A program made the translations under genes and the position numbers. The notes under the pieces were generated by a model. It saw only the letters and a program-made list of their open reading frames with translations. It was not told the origin of the DNA and did not search any database. Of a stretch of DNA of 64,000 bases, positions 13,845-21,547 are shown piece after piece. Position 1 is the stretch's first letter. Every line of letters starts with the position of its first letter. The stretch comes from Akkermansiaceae bacterium (GTDB lineage: Bacteria; Verrucomicrobiota; Verrucomicrobiia; Verrucomicrobiales; Akkermansiaceae), in NCBI GenBank assembly GCA_903919975.1, contig CAIXKE010000038.1, positions 56,040 through 120,039 of the forward strand, in the 5' to 3' direction.

Positions 13845-15734
13845 TCAGTCCTGCAAATAGGTCTTCGGCCGGTAGAGCAGGGCGTAGGGAATAAAGGCGA
13901 CTGCGGTGCCAAGCATGAGCCAGGTGAAGAAGTGAAAATAGGCCGCGCCTTGGAGTTTGGTTTGTCCTCCGACAAAGGCCTTGACGTGGAGCGGGGTTTC
14001 CAGGTTCGGGCCGGCGGTTTTGTCGTTGATTCCCAATTCTTGTTTGCGCCGTTCGAGCCATGGGTTTTCGGGGCGAATTCGGTCCACCCATGAGCGGGTT
14101 TGTGCGCCGGTAGGTTCATCCACCGTCAGCACATATCCCATGTCCCAGTGAGTGTTTGCTTGTTGGTCCGGGCCATTGGAAATCAGGCGCGCGGTCCGGT
14201 AATTCAATCGTTCGTAGCGAATCGGATTACCCCAGGGATCGTCGCCGAGTTTTCCGCCGAAGGCGGCGGTAAGGCGCTCGGACGAGGGAAACGGATCGTC
14301 GTTGCCGGTGGTGGTTTTAAATATTTCCAGCAGCTTCTGATAGGATTCCGAGCGAGGTAATTCGTATGCTTTTAATGTTCCGTCTTCCAAGCGCGCGATG
14401 ACGTCGTCCGCAGTGCCTGTGATGCCGTCATAGCCGGGAAGCATGATCGTCCGCGGGTCATTGCGCCAATCCTCCGGCAGTTTCGCAATGGCCTCTTCGA
14501 GTTGGGTGGTGGCGGCGGATGGGATTTGGATGAAATGATTGACGCCCGCGACAAAGAAATTCCCCACGGCGACTGCGCCGAGGTAATAACACATCAGCAG
14601 TGATTTCATCGTTTTCGGGGCTTGGGTGTAGGCGTATTCCAAGGCCACGATGGAAACCATCACTTCCGCCACCGTGAGCAATGCGAATGCCAGGATCTGC
14701 CAACCGATGTTCGGTCTTGCTCCGCCATCGATCCATTGCTGGATCACCGCCACCAGTGCGAACGAACTCGCCATAATGAATAAACCGAGGCCGATTTTGC
14801 GCAGCGGAGTGAGATTCCAAACCCGATTGCCAAGCGGATAGACGAGATACGCGAAGATCGGAATGAACGTCAGCACGAACACCGAGTTGAGCGACTGGAT
14901 CTGCGAGGGCAGCCATTCGATGCCGAGGAAATTCCGATCCATGTCGAGCGATTGAAAAATCCAGGTCGAACCGGTTTGATCGAAGAGCGCCCAAAACATC
15001 GCCACAAACAGATAGAGCGGCAGCAATTTCAGCATCGCCTTCAACCCATCGCCGCTGAAAGCCTCGCGCAAGAAGCGCTTGCCGCCCGCCGGCACGTGAA
15101 TGTAGCGGTTTCTGCCCAACCAGAACACCAGCGTGGCCAGCGCCATCAGCACGCCGGGCACGCCGAAAGCCCAGTGCGGGCCATACCACTCGAGCAACCA
15201 TGGCGTGAGCACCATCGAGAGGAAGGCCCCGATGTTGATCGAAAAATAAAACCAATTGAAAATTCGCGGTAGCAAATGGGCGTTGCGCGCGCCGAACTGG
15301 TCGCCGACGTGGGCGGAGACGCAAGGTTTGATCCCGCCGGAACCGAGTGCGATGAGCCCCAAGCCGGCCATCAGCCACCATGGGGAGGCCCCGAAAACGC
15401 CCATGCACGCCAGCGCCGCATGCCCGGCGCAATAGACGATCGAAAGGGCGATGATCGTCCGGTATTTCCCGATGAGCACATCGGCGAGCAAGGCCCCCAG
15501 AAATGGCGTTAGATAAACCGCGCCATTGAAAAGGTGCACCCGCTCGGTGGCCTGGGCCTCGCTCATGACCGAAGTTCCCAGACCATCCATCAGGTGCAGA
15601 TATTGCACCATGAAGACGGCGAGAATGGCCTTCATGCCGTAAAACGAGAATCGTTCGGCCGCCTCGTTGCCGATGATGTGGGGCACTCCGGGCGGAAGGC
15701 CTTCGAGATTTGCAGGGGAAGTGCGGTATGCCAT
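13845..15734 (-). CDS. POT-family oligopeptide transporter
   Basis: A 629-residue proton-coupled oligopeptide transporter (PTR2/POT branch of the major facilitators). IIGNEAAERFSFYGMKAIL near residue 25 is the family signature, including the E-x-x-E-R-F-x-Y-Y-like motif, and the membrane helices run through most of the length. A long hydrophilic insertion lies at roughly residues 425-550, before the last helices, and makes it larger than bacterial Dtp proteins (about 500 residues). Start choice: ATG at 15734 (MAYRTSPANLEG). A GTG seven codons upstream has a GAGG five bases before it and is a real alternative. It probably imports di- and tripeptides into the cytoplasm. Confidence 0.9.
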   Translation of the reverse strand: MAYRTSPANLEGLPPGVPHIIGNEAAERFSFYGMKAILAVFMVQYLHLMDGLGTSVMSEAQATERVHLFNGAVYLTPFLGALLADVLIGKYRTIIALSIVYCAGHAALACMGVFGASPWWLMAGLGLIALGSGGIKPCVSAHVGDQFGARNAHLLPRIFNWFYFSINIGAFLSMVLTPWLLEWYGPHWAFGVPGVLMALATLVFWLGRNRYIHVPAGGKRFLREAFSGDGLKAMLKLLPLYLFVAMFWALFDQTGSTWIFQSLDMDRNFLGIEWLPSQIQSLNSVFVLTFIPIFAYLVYPLGNRVWNLTPLRKIGLGLFIMASSFALVAVIQQWIDGGARPNIGWQILAFALLTVAEVMVSIVALEYAYTQAPKTMKSLLMCYYLGAVAVGNFFVAGVNHFIQIPSAATTQLEEAIAKLPEDWRNDPRTIMLPGYDGITGTADDVIARLEDGTLKAYELPRSESYQKLLEIFKTTTGNDDPFPSSERLTAAFGGKLGDDPWGNPIRYERLNYRTARLISNGPDQQANTHWDMGYVLTVDEPTGAQTRSWVDRIRPENPWLERRKQELGINDKTAGPNLETPLHVKAFVGGQTKLQGAAYFHFFTWLMLGTAVAFIPYALLYRPKTYLQD

Positions 15735-15798
15735 GAGGATGCGCGGATTGTCCACGCCAGCCTCAGCCCGGCAAGAGATTCATGCGGAAGCTCCCGGA

Positions 15799-16683
15799 CT
15801 AACGTATCTCCACTTCGTTGCCGATGTGGGTGAGCAAGTTGATTTCCTCCAGATCCTGGGGCCGCAGGAGGATGCCGTTGGCGGGTTTTTCACTGATGCC
15901 ATCCCACGCTCGGATGTGCAGGGTGGGCTTGGTGGTTTGAATTTCCTTGGTGGCGGCCCGGTAGTTTTTGGATTGCGGAAGGACGCGTTTGCCATCGAAC
16001 TCGGCGGTTTTCGAACTTATCGTGCCGCGCTGAGTGGTGGCCGGAATAGTGCCCATCGAGAGCGCCGGGTATTCGCAAAGAAAGCGGCCGCCGTCCCAGA
16101 GCGAGATCGACTTGCTGCGCGGCTCGATGAGCAGGCGGAAATTCAACGGCATGACGACGAGTTCGTCGCCCGGCTGAATGCTGCGGAGCTCGGTCATCGC
16201 ATTGAGGTGCATGATCGAATCAATCGTCGTGTTGTATTTTCCGGCGATGGCGAGGTAGGAATCGCCGCGTTTGACGATATGGATTTGTTTTCCTACCACG
16301 TAGCTGGTCGAGAGGATTTCATCGAGGTTCATTTCGCTGACGATGCGGCGGGCGCTCGGCGCGGATGAGGATGATGGGAAGACGTTGACGATGGCGGTGA
16401 GCTTTTCGCGGGCCTCTTTGAGTTTGCCCAAAACCAGCAATTCGTGGGCTTTCTGGAATGCCTTTTCGCCGGGGTCGATGTCGGGCATTTCCGCGGATTC
16501 AAGCATCTTGGCGAAGTCCTCATTGGACTGGGCATGATGGATGCTACCGGGATTCGGGATGATTTTCGCGAAAATCCCGTCGAGCGGGGCGACCACCACA
16601 TGATAGGCCAGCATGCCGGTGAAGCCCATAATGGCGAGGACTGCGAGGGCGGCGATAATCTTGAAAAACGTCCAGAAACTCAT
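15799..16683 (-). CDS. LysM protein with degenerate L,D-transpeptidase domain
   Basis: A 294-residue envelope protein: N-terminal membrane anchor (about residues 8-30), a helical TPR-like stretch (KAFQKAHELLVLGKLKEARE), one LysM peptidoglycan-binding motif (about residues 130-180, HIVKRGDSYLAIAGKYNT), and a C-terminal domain with the fold pattern of YkuD-type L,D-transpeptidases. In active members the motif is S-x-G-C with a nearby HG; here the aligned segment reads ANGILLRPQDLEEINLL, so the nucleophilic Cys is absent. It may bind rather than crosslink peptidoglycan. It lies 18 bp downstream of a conserved hypothetical on the same strand and is probably cotranscribed with it. Confidence 0.75.
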   Translation of the reverse strand: MSFWTFFKIIAALAVLAIMGFTGMLAYHVVVAPLDGIFAKIIPNPGSIHHAQSNEDFAKMLESAEMPDIDPGEKAFQKAHELLVLGKLKEAREKLTAIVNVFPSSSSAPSARRIVSEMNLDEILSTSYVVGKQIHIVKRGDSYLAIAGKYNTTIDSIMHLNAMTELRSIQPGDELVVMPLNFRLLIEPRSKSISLWDGGRFLCEYPALSMGTIPATTQRGTISSKTAEFDGKRVLPQSKNYRAATKEIQTTKPTLHIRAWDGISEKPANGILLRPQDLEEINLLTHIGNEVEIR

Positions 16684-16701
16684 GGGAGGAAACCGAAGAA
16701 G

Positions 16702-17238
16702 TCAGATGAGACCGCGACGTTTGAAGTCGAAGGCGTTGATTTCGTGAGACCGTAAGATCATTTCGAAGGAAAACTTGAGGATCGAAATTTCCCAAGTGTC
16801 GTCCACACCCTCGATGATGGCGAGGGAGGGATTGCCAGTGCGGCGGTTGTCATCGAGCACGCGCTCACGCACGGCGTCCATCGAGTCATGAACGATCTCC
16901 TCGTGGACTTCTCCGCGGCGGAATTGAAAGCCATATTGCAGGAAGGCGAGATCCTGTCCCTCGGCCCGGAATTTCTCGACCATCTTATCGAAACGAGCGC
17001 GGGCCGATGGATTGAAACCTTCGAGCTCCACATCGCGATACGCTTCCGGGCGAAGAATGCGTGGCCTCTGGGCCTCGACTGCGCCAGTGCGAATGCGTAC
17101 CTCGCCGACCCGGTCCATCAGTTCGCTGATGAGCTGAAACTCGAATTTCGTTTCACCGAAGGTGGCGATCCGGCGATCCGGCTCGCGCAAGACGCGGGTC
17201 GTTTCGAGGGCATAGTGAATATCGTCTTGCGAAGGCAT
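16702..17238 (-). CDS. Conserved hypothetical protein (178 aa)
   Basis: I do not recognise the family. The protein is soluble and mixed alpha/beta, starting MPSQDDIHYALETTRVLREP. It has a DRVGEVRIRTGAVEAQRPRI strand region, a charged helical middle (FDKMVEKFRAEGQDLAFLQY) and a C-terminus ending HEINAFDFKRRGLI. There are no cysteines, signal peptide or membrane segments. It sits between acpP and the LysM protein on the same strand, 18 bp before the latter. The regular codon use and tight spacing support a real gene; function unknown. Confidence 0.75.
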   Translation of the reverse strand: MPSQDDIHYALETTRVLREPDRRIATFGETKFEFQLISELMDRVGEVRIRTGAVEAQRPRILRPEAYRDVELEGFNPSARARFDKMVEKFRAEGQDLAFLQYGFQFRRGEVHEEIVHDSMDAVRERVLDDNRRTGNPSLAIIEGVDDTWEISILKFSFEMILRSHEINAFDFKRRGLI

Positions 17239-17271
17239 GGTCTAATAAAGTCTCGCCCGAATCCGCGACAT

Positions 17272-17313
17272 TGCAAAGAAAAGGGCGGACATCTCATGGA
17301 GAGCCCGCCCTTT
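17272..17313 (-). terminator. Rho-independent terminator after acpP
   Basis: On the minus strand a stem AAAGGGCGG / CCGCCCTTT (17305-17313 with 17280-17288) is followed by TTCTTT. It lies 22 bp past the acpP stop and separates acpP from the hypothetical gene downstream. Confidence 0.8.
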
Positions 17314-17334
17314 CTAAAGTGTCGGTCTTCCGGC

Positions 17335-17577
17335 TTAGCCTTGTTGGCTGGTGATGTAGGTGATGACATCGCCCACAGCTTGAAGCTTTTCAGCTTCTTC
17401 GTCGGGGACTTCGATATCAAATTCCTCTTCAAAGGCCATGACGAGTTCGACGGTGTCGAGCGAGTCGGCTCCGAGATCTTCGACGAACTTGGCTTCAGTG
17501 GTGACTTGGTCGGCGTTGACGCCGAGTTGATCGACGATGATGTCCTTTACACGGGCTTCGATGCTTTTATCTGACAT
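17335..17577 (-). CDS. acpP: Acyl carrier protein
   Basis: An 80-residue acidic four-helix carrier for growing fatty acyl chains. The phosphopantetheine attachment Ser39 lies in the canonical [18 protein letters not shown]. Length, charge and motif are all typical. It is not followed by the usual fabF. Instead a clear terminator follows, so here acpP is likely a single-gene transcript. Confidence 0.97.
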   Translation of the reverse strand: MSDKSIEARVKDIIVDQLGVNADQVTTEAKFVEDLGADSLDTVELVMAFEEEFDIEVPDEEAEKLQAVGDVITYITSQQG

Positions 17578-17689
17578 GAGTTGCAGTGGTTGTTGGTTAG
17601 CGTTGAGGGTGCTTATCGCTTGCCGACCCGACTTTGCAACCCCGAAAACAAAACGGAAGTGGAAAAGCCGGAAACGGTGGGATTTTCAT

Positions 17690-18520
17690 TTAGGAGGAAG
17701 CCGGGGAATCCTCGTCCGATGGGGAGTCATCCATGGCCACGAGAGGCGCGTATTCGAGGATTTCTCCCGAGAACTGCGAGCGGATGGCGCGCATCAGGCG
17801 CTCCGCGGGTTCGCCGTCTTCCATTTTAAAGCCGCCGTAGGTGAGTCCATCGATGCGGATGCGGCCCTTGCCGGAGTTTCCTTCGTATTCGAGAAACGCC
17901 AATCCTTTGGTCTCCCATTTGCGAAGATCGAGCGTTTTGAGATCCGCATAGGGAATTCGGCGGCCCTGCTGGGTGGTGATGCCGTTCTGATCGGCGGAAA
18001 TCGAGCGCCCGAGCGTGCGGAGCAGAATGAAAGCCGCCGCCGCCGCCAGCGCGAGGCAAATCCAAAACACCACCCATTGTTCGCCGATCTTGCGGGCATC
18101 GTAGGGCTCCTCGGACGGGGATGCGGGAAATCCGCGCTCTTTCGAGTATTCCAACCACAGTTTGTTCCACTGCAGCGGTTTCATCTTCTCGAAATCGCAA
18201 AGGATTTCCGGCCACGGCATCGGCAATTTCAGGGTGGCGGGCAGGAGCGCGAGGTCGTCCGGAAAGCGCACGAATTGCTTTTGTGCGTGCGTTTTCCATG
18301 CTTCGGGCGTGAGTTGGCCGTCCGAATTCATTTTGGAAAACTCGTCGTTGGCGCTCTGGAAGGTTTTGTAGAGATAGAAAACCTCGTTCTTTTTCCGATA
18401 GCCGGTGGAGCCGTCGAGATAGAAAAGCACGGAGAAAACCCCAAACATCAACAACATCACGAGAGCCCGGAGGAGGAACCAGGAGGTTGGTTTGCAGATT
18501 ATCGGCTCGTTCACATTCAT
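17690..18520 (-). CDS. Two-pass membrane protein, unknown function
   Basis: A 276-residue protein that I cannot place in a named family. A first membrane helix is at about residues 14-40 (FLLRALVMLLMFGVFSVLFY). An extracytoplasmic loop of some 110 residues rich in Trp and charged residues follows, then a second helix (WVVFWICLALAAAAAFILL, about 150-170). The C-terminal domain resembles a PH-like fold, with SADQNGITTQQGRRIPYADL and LDLRKWETKGLAFLEYEG. The ATG at 18520 was used; a TTG one codon upstream is also possible. It lies between acpP and the divergent aldolase gene. Confidence 0.75.
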   Translation of the reverse strand: MNVNEPIICKPTSWFLLRALVMLLMFGVFSVLFYLDGSTGYRKKNEVFYLYKTFQSANDEFSKMNSDGQLTPEAWKTHAQKQFVRFPDDLALLPATLKLPMPWPEILCDFEKMKPLQWNKLWLEYSKERGFPASPSEEPYDARKIGEQWVVFWICLALAAAAAFILLRTLGRSISADQNGITTQQGRRIPYADLKTLDLRKWETKGLAFLEYEGNSGKGRIRIDGLTYGGFKMEDGEPAERLMRAIRSQFSGEILEYAPLVAMDDSPSDEDSPASS

Positions 18521-18632
18521 CAACTTGGCTCAAATCATGACTTATGATGTCGGCTTGGCAAGCCAAAGGGAAATACGAGGATAAGGATTCCGGCTTGTCG
18601 GGCGCTCACAAACCGATTACTAGAGCGCCGCT

Positions 18633-19664
18633 ATGCCAATCGCAACTCCCGCGCAATATCGCGCCATGTTGGACGCCGCCCAGAAAGGCGGCTATGCCTA
18701 CCCCGCCATCAACGTCACCTCGCTGCCCACCATTAACGGCGCACTCCGCGCTTTTGCTGAGGCAAAATCCGACGGAATCATTCAGATTTCCACCGGTGGT
18801 GGCGAGTTCGCTTCCGGAACCTTGGTTAAGGACGCCGCCTTCGGTGCCATCGTCCTAGCCGAAGCCTGCCACCTCTTGGCGGAAAAATATAACGTCCTCA
18901 TCGCCCTACACACCGACCACTGCCATCCGGCCAAGGTCGACAGCTTCCTCAAGCCGCTGCTTGAAGCTTCCCGCAAGCGCATCGCCGAGGGCAAGGGCCC
19001 GCTTTTCCAATCCCACATGTTCGACGGCTCGGTCGTTGAACTGAAGGAAAACCTCGAAATTTCCAAAGCCCTCCTCAAAGAGTGCACCGAACTCGGCATC
19101 ATCCTCGAAGTCGAAGCCGGCTGCGTCGGTGGCGAAGAAGACGGCCACGACACCTCCGGCCTCCCGATCGAAAAGCTCTACACCACTCCTGCCGACATGG
19201 TGGAAGTTTACGAAGCGCTTCAACCGATCGGCCGCTTCCTTTTTGCCGCGACCTTCGGCAACGTGCACGGGGCCTACAAGCCCGGCGCGGTGAAACTCAA
19301 GCCATCCATCCTTCGCGACGGTCAGAAAGCCGTCATGGACAAACACGGCGCAGCCGCGGAAATGGACCTCGTCTTCCACGGCGGCTCCGGCACCTCCGAG
19401 AGCGACCTCCGCGAAACCCTCGACTACGGCGTCGTAAAAATGAACATCGATACGGACACGCAATACGCGTTCACCCGGCCGATCGTCACCCACATGTGCC
19501 AAAACATCGAAGGCGTGCTCAAAATCGACGGCGAAGTCGGCGACAAAAAGCACTATGACCCGCGCTCCTATTTGAAAAAGGGCGAACTCAGCCTTTGCGA
19601 GCGCATGAAAGCCGCTTGCGACGATTTGCGCTCCACCGGTCAAACGATCTGCGGAAAAGTTTAA
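18633..19664 (+). CDS. fba: Class II fructose-bisphosphate aldolase
   Basis: A 343-residue zinc-dependent aldolase that splits fructose 1,6-bisphosphate into dihydroxyacetone phosphate and glyceraldehyde 3-phosphate. Zinc-ligand and active-site blocks are visible: ALHTDHCHPAKVDSFLKPLL, LEVEAGCVGGEEDGHDTSG, ATFGNVHGAYKPGAVKLKP, FHGGSGTSESDL and VVKMNIDTDTQYAFTRPI. It is of the longer E. coli FbaA-like type. A strong terminator follows its stop. It serves both glycolysis and gluconeogenesis. Confidence 0.96.
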   Translation: MPIATPAQYRAMLDAAQKGGYAYPAINVTSLPTINGALRAFAEAKSDGIIQISTGGGEFASGTLVKDAAFGAIVLAEACHLLAEKYNVLIALHTDHCHPAKVDSFLKPLLEASRKRIAEGKGPLFQSHMFDGSVVELKENLEISKALLKECTELGIILEVEAGCVGGEEDGHDTSGLPIEKLYTTPADMVEVYEALQPIGRFLFAATFGNVHGAYKPGAVKLKPSILRDGQKAVMDKHGAAAEMDLVFHGGSGTSESDLRETLDYGVVKMNIDTDTQYAFTRPIVTHMCQNIEGVLKIDGEVGDKKHYDPRSYLKKGELSLCERMKAACDDLRSTGQTICGKV

Positions 19665-19677
19665 TCAACTCCTCACC

Positions 19678-19713
19678 GGGGCGGCCTTGGTTTTCCAAGG
19701 CCGCCCCTTTTTT
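19678..19713 (+). terminator. Rho-independent terminator after fba
   Basis: A 13-bp perfect stem, GGGGCGGCCTTGG / CCAAGGCCGCCCC (19678-19690 and 19695-19707), with a TTTT loop and a run of six T after it. Confidence 0.95.
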
Positions 19714-19788
19714 GTGGCTGCGTCGGCCCGTAAACGAGCCATCTTGACAATCCGCCTATACCATTCAGATTCAAACGCACACGATCAT

Positions 19789-20565
19789 ATGCCTTCCCCC
19801 AAAAACAGCCAAGAGCACCCGCTTGTAAATATTCTGATCAACGTGCTCATTCCAGTGCTCGCCCTGAGCTATCTGAGCAAGGACCCGGAATTCCAACAGG
19901 CCATCGGCAAAGCCGTGCGGCCATGGCACATCGGCCCGCTCAAGGCATTGGTGGTCGCCCTCATGTTCCCCATCGGCTACGGCGTCTGGCATTTCGCGAA
20001 AACCCGCAAACCGAATTTCTTCTCGGCCCTTGGCTTCATCTCCGTGCTGCTCACCGGCGGTCTGACGCTTTTCCTATGGAACAAGGACGGCACCGTGAAA
20101 CCCCACGCGGACATCTTGTTCGGCCTCAAAGAAGCCTCGATTCCCTTCGTCCTCGGGCTGGCCGTCATCGGCTCACATTACACCAGCAACCCTCTGCTGC
20201 GGCTTTTCATCTACAGTGATTCCTTCTTCGACATTCCGAAAATCGAGCGCCGTGTCGATGAGATCGACGGCCGGCTTCGCTATCAACAAATCCTTTTCCA
20301 AGCCACCCTGATGTTTGCCGCGTCCTTCTTCATCAGCACCGTGCTGAATTTCGGACTCTCCCTGTATTTCCTCGGCGACCTTGATCACGCCGCCGCCAAT
20401 GCCCGTGAACTTTACAACGAACGTGTCGCCAAACTCACCGGCTGGGGTTTTGCCGTGATCGGCGTGCCCATCCTTGTTTTTCTATTTTTCACCCTACGCC
20501 GCCTTCTCAAGAGCCTCAGCTCTCTGACCAGCATGAAGGACGAGGAGCTGATGCTTCCGCGCTGA
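19789..20565 (+). CDS. VC0807-family integral membrane protein
   Basis: A 258-residue membrane protein with about six helices. NILINVLIPVLALSYLSK near the start, VALMFPIGYGVWHFAKTRKP and the following helices match the VC0807-type family, whose function is not established. After the third and fourth helices a cytoplasmic loop carries FDIPKIERRVDEIDGRLRYQ; the last two helices end in a basic FFTLRRLLKSL tail. The ATG at 19789 was chosen because the upstream in-frame codons overlap the fba terminator. A TTGACA at 19744-19749 could be the -35 box of its promoter. Confidence 0.75.
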   Translation: MPSPKNSQEHPLVNILINVLIPVLALSYLSKDPEFQQAIGKAVRPWHIGPLKALVVALMFPIGYGVWHFAKTRKPNFFSALGFISVLLTGGLTLFLWNKDGTVKPHADILFGLKEASIPFVLGLAVIGSHYTSNPLLRLFIYSDSFFDIPKIERRVDEIDGRLRYQQILFQATLMFAASFFISTVLNFGLSLYFLGDLDHAAANARELYNERVAKLTGWGFAVIGVPILVFLFFTLRRLLKSLSSLTSMKDEELMLPR

Positions 20566-20589
20566 GAGAATCTGCACACGCCGCAGAAA

Positions 20590-20874
20590 TCAATCGACTA
20601 GATTGTCAACGCGCTGGGCGAGCTCGATGTCGAGCTGCGTCACGCCACCGGCATCATCCGTGGTCAGCCTCAATAACACCTTGGTGTGGCGGATGGTGAT
20701 ATCCGGGTGGTGCTGCGCTTCTTCTGCTATTTCGGCCAGATCGTTCACGAAATCAATCGCGTCATTGAATTCCTCGAACTCGATCGTCCGGGTGATGGCT
20801 TTTTTCTCATACTCCCACTCAGGGCATTTTTTCAGTGCGGCGGTGAGGTCGGCGGATTCAAGAAGTTCGGACAT
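20590..20874 (-). CDS. 4a-hydroxytetrahydrobiopterin dehydratase
   Basis: A 94-residue pterin-4a-carbinolamine dehydratase (PCD/DCoH/PhhB family) that regenerates dihydropterin after aromatic amino-acid hydroxylation. AEEAQHHPDITIRHTKVLLR carries the H-H-P catalytic motif and the conserved second histidine, and WEYEKKAITRTIEF is the usual N-terminal strand region. No phenylalanine hydroxylase lies nearby, so the cofactor partner is not visible here. Convergent with the VC0807 gene. Confidence 0.92.
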   Translation of the reverse strand: MSELLESADLTAALKKCPEWEYEKKAITRTIEFEEFNDAIDFVNDLAEIAEEAQHHPDITIRHTKVLLRLTTDDAGGVTQLDIELAQRVDNLVD

Positions 20875-21046
20875 AATTTAACTCGGGAAAAGATTACCCG
20901 CAAATATTGCCGCCACTCATTCCGCGTTGGCAAGCCCGATTCGAAACTTCTCAAAAAACACGGCCCACGGAAGCGAATCGTCGGCAGCCAAACAAGTAGC
21001 ATGCCGGGACCTTGACCTGATGCGCCCGATAGCGCAAAATTCCAAC

Positions 21047-21490
21047 ATGTTCAGCGCCAGCAAACTCACTCCGGAACAAATCGCCTCGCTCAAACAACGC
21101 GCCGCCGAAGGCTCCTCGATGTCCGATCTCCAACGCCACCTGAAGGAAGATTACGAAATTTCCCTCACTTACATGGACACCCGCTTCCTGATTCTCGATC
21201 TCGGCATCGAGTTGATCCAAGAACCCAAGGAACAACCCAAACTCGAGGAGGAAAAACCCGCCCCCGTCCCAACCGGCACAGTTACCGTAACCATGGACGC
21301 CCTCACGCTGCCCGGTGCCCTAGTCAGTGGCAAAGTCACCTTCAGCGATGGCGAAAAAGCGATTTGGATGCTCGATCAAACCGGCCGCCCCGGCCTCGAT
21401 CCAGACACGGCCGGCTACCGCCCGTCTCAGGAGGACATCATGGAATTCCAAGTCCAACTCCGCGCGCTGATCGAAAAAAGCGGTCTCTGA
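21047..21490 (+). CDS. Conserved hypothetical protein (147 aa)
   Basis: I do not recognise a named family. The protein has an N-terminal helical part resembling a small DNA-binding or SAP-like fold (LTPEQIASLKQRAAEGSSMS, DLQRHLKEDYEISLTYMDTR), a proline-rich linker (KPAPVPTGTVTV), and a C-terminal beta domain (PGALVSGKVTFSDGEKAIWM, then DPDTAGYRPSQEDIMEF). ATG at 21047 was preferred; an in-frame ATG at 21020 would add nine residues. There is no signal peptide, so it is probably cytoplasmic. Confidence 0.7.
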   Translation: MFSASKLTPEQIASLKQRAAEGSSMSDLQRHLKEDYEISLTYMDTRFLILDLGIELIQEPKEQPKLEEEKPAPVPTGTVTVTMDALTLPGALVSGKVTFSDGEKAIWMLDQTGRPGLDPDTAGYRPSQEDIMEFQVQLRALIEKSGL

Positions 21491-21547
21491 TTCTTGATCG
21501 GAAATTGCCAACACAAACCGCCCGCTGCGGTGTTCTACACCAAGAAC

